From Candidatus Woesearchaeota archaeon (lineage in GTDB: Archaea; Nanobdellota; Nanobdellia; Woesearchaeales; WJKL01), in the NCBI GenBank assembly GCA_019322815.1, contig JAHWIB010000059.1:1-6314 (forward strand): DNA of 6,314 bases, given 5' to 3'. A model generated the notes under the pieces. It saw only the letters and a list, made by a program, of their open reading frames with translations, had not been told where the DNA came from and did not search any database. The position numbers and the translations under genes are program-made. Shown piece by piece: positions 5,334 through 6,314 of this stretch (positions are counted from its first letter, which is position 1; each line of letters begins with the position of its first letter).

Positions 5334-5939
5334 ATGAAACAAGCAGAGTTTTGGAAGAAAAAACCTGTAAAGGAGTTATTGAAAAAAACAAATATCTTTG
5401 CAAAAAGAAGTTTAAAGTTAATTAAACAAAGAAAACTTAAAACAATTCTTGATTTAGGCTGCGGCAGAAGCAGAGATCCTGTCTTTTTTGCAAATAATGG
5501 TTTGGTTGTAACTGCATTGGATGTCTCTAAGAATAGATTAGAGACTTTGAAAAGACAGAATATTAAAAATATAAAAATTGTACAGCAGGATATTAGAAAT
5601 TTAAAGTTTCCAGAAAATTCTTTTGATGTAATATATGCTCATCTAAGTACACATTATTTTGATGATAAAACAACAACAAAAATTTTTGATAAATTATATA
5701 AGATTTTGAAAAAAGATGGATTGTTTTTAGTTAAGTGCAAATCAACTGATGATGTAATGTATGGAAAAGGGAAAAAGATTGAAGATAATTTTTATATTCT
5801 GGAAGGTCATGCAAGACATTTTTTTGATAAAGATTATATGAAAGACAAACTTAGAAAATTTAAGATTCTCAAAATCAGAAAATCTACCTCTATGTATAAG
5901 AGGAAATCTCATTTTATTGAAGCAGCAGCTGCAAAATAG
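5334..5939 (+). CDS. Class I SAM-dependent methyltransferase, TehB/UbiE-like
   Basis: This 201-residue cytosolic protein is a single Rossmann-fold methyltransferase. Motif I is ILDLGCGRSRDPVFFANNG (38-56). The acidic residue that would bind the SAM ribose is D63 in TALDVS. QQDIRNLKF (84-92) is the motif-III region with Asp86. FDVIYAHLSTHYFDD (97-111) is the strand-four region, and LKKDGLFLVKCKS (125-137) follows. The C-terminal part has GHARHFFDKDYM (158-169) and a basic end, a layout seen in TehB-like and Methyltransf_11/25 proteins. The fold is complete and no key residue seems missing. The substrate cannot be read from the sequence. The N-terminal 35 residues are very Lys-rich, which could help bind an acidic partner, but the composition is common in such genomes. 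It ends 7 nt from a convergent regulator gene. Confidence 0.82.
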   Translation: MKQAEFWKKKPVKELLKKTNIFAKRSLKLIKQRKLKTILDLGCGRSRDPVFFANNGLVVTALDVSKNRLETLKRQNIKNIKIVQQDIRNLKFPENSFDVIYAHLSTHYFDDKTTTKIFDKLYKILKKDGLFLVKCKSTDDVMYGKGKKIEDNFYILEGHARHFFDKDYMKDKLRKFKILKIRKSTSMYKRKSHFIEAAAAK

Positions 5940-5946
5940 AGATATT

Positions 5947-6314
5947 TTAAACTTCCTTAGCCATCTCCCACATCAATTTAAAATATTTCCTGTAAGAATT
6001 AGCAACCTGCTCATCTTCTATTAATATTCCAATCGGATCTTCTGATAATATCAGCATTCCTACTTTGTTTGCGTAGATGTTGATAGCCATTGGCGAGTCA
6101 AATTCTCTTGGCATTAATCTGACTTCTGTAAATTTGAGTTTTGACAACTGTTTTGCTCTTTTGATGTCTTTTTTATCCAGGATTAATCTATCTGTTACCT
6201 TTACTTTTATTCTTTTCTTGTGAAAGATTTTTAAGTAATCCTCAATCATATCAATCTCTGTTGTGCTAAAGACTAGGTTCTCTTTTCCTGTTTTAATTAC
6301 ATCTTCTAATATTG
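5947..6314 (-). CDS. TrmB-family transcriptional regulator, C-terminal part (5' end missing)
   Basis: On the minus strand the frame is open to the right edge, with about 122 residues visible, so the start and any DNA-binding helix-turn-helix lie outside the window; the ATG at 6249 is probably internal. Counted from that Met, the segment DYLKIFHKKRIKVKV, then VRLMPREFDSP (44-54), then INIYANKVGMLILSEDP (57-73) and finally SYRKYFKLMWEMAKE (85-99) follows the pattern of the effector half of archaeal TrmB-like regulators: an R-x-x-P turn, an I-Y-x-x-K-V strand, and a closing F-x-x-x-W helix. TrmB proteins typically bind sugars or other small ligands and control metabolic genes. The target here is unknown. 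The gene is convergent with the small methyltransferase, so they do not share a promoter. Confidence 0.72.
   Translation of the reverse strand, partial: ILEDVIKTGKENLVFSTTEIDMIEDYLKIFHKKRIKVKVTDRLILDKKDIKRAKQLSKLKFTEVRLMPREFDSPMAINIYANKVGMLILSEDPIGILIEDEQVANSYRKYFKLMWEMAKEV

Noticed and set aside
3814..5939. The two methyltransferases as one operon or a duplication
   Set aside because: They share only the generic SAM-binding fold, differ greatly in length and motifs, and the gap contains a good TATA box at the correct distance from the second gene.

Overview
This is an AT-rich window that reads as archaeal, most likely from a small-genome lineage of the DPANN type (Woesearchaeota/Pacearchaeota-like). 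That placement is an inference from gene content and style; no rRNA marker is present. The archaeal signs are TATA-box-like elements centred about 25-30 nt before several start codons (short or absent leaders), PRC-barrel proteins, a TrmB-type regulator, and a PyrI-type zinc domain on the aspartate carbamoyltransferase. Arginine is mostly AGA/AGG. TGA, TAA and TAG are all used as stops, so the genetic code is standard.

Layout. (1) Positions 2-1369, plus strand: the 3' part of a VTT/DedA-like membrane protein, followed by two small proteins that each carry two PRC-barrel domains; the two PRC genes overlap by 8 nt. (2) Positions 1370-1542: a 173-nt gap with poly-T, a 12-nt direct repeat made of TATA-like sequence, a possible small structured RNA, and the pyrB promoter. 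(3) Positions 1543-3745: a two-gene pyrimidine operon. The first gene is aspartate carbamoyltransferase with a C-terminal PyrI-like zinc domain but no PyrI nucleotide-binding domain. The second overlaps it by 14 nt, has a strong Shine-Dalgarno, and encodes an orotate phosphoribosyltransferase-like domain behind an extra N-terminal alpha/beta domain. (4) Positions 3814-5289 and 5334-5939: two unrelated class I SAM-dependent methyltransferases, each with its own TATA-like element; the first has about 215 C-terminal residues I do not recognise. (5) Positions 5947-6314, minus strand: the C-terminal part of a TrmB-family regulator, convergent with the second methyltransferase and running off the right edge.

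How they work together. pyrB and the pyrE-like gene would supply two steps of de novo UMP synthesis (carbamoyl phosphate + aspartate to carbamoyl aspartate; orotate + PRPP to OMP). Dihydroorotase, dihydroorotate dehydrogenase and OMP decarboxylase are not here. The VTT-PRC-PRC cluster looks like a membrane or envelope-associated unit of unknown role. The methyltransferases have no visible link to the pyrimidine genes.

I see no mobile element, CRISPR array, tRNA or rRNA, and no clear new multi-gene system. The most interesting points are the architectures of the two pyrimidine enzymes, the orphan C-terminal region of the large methyltransferase, the paired double-PRC genes, and the possible small RNA upstream of pyrB.
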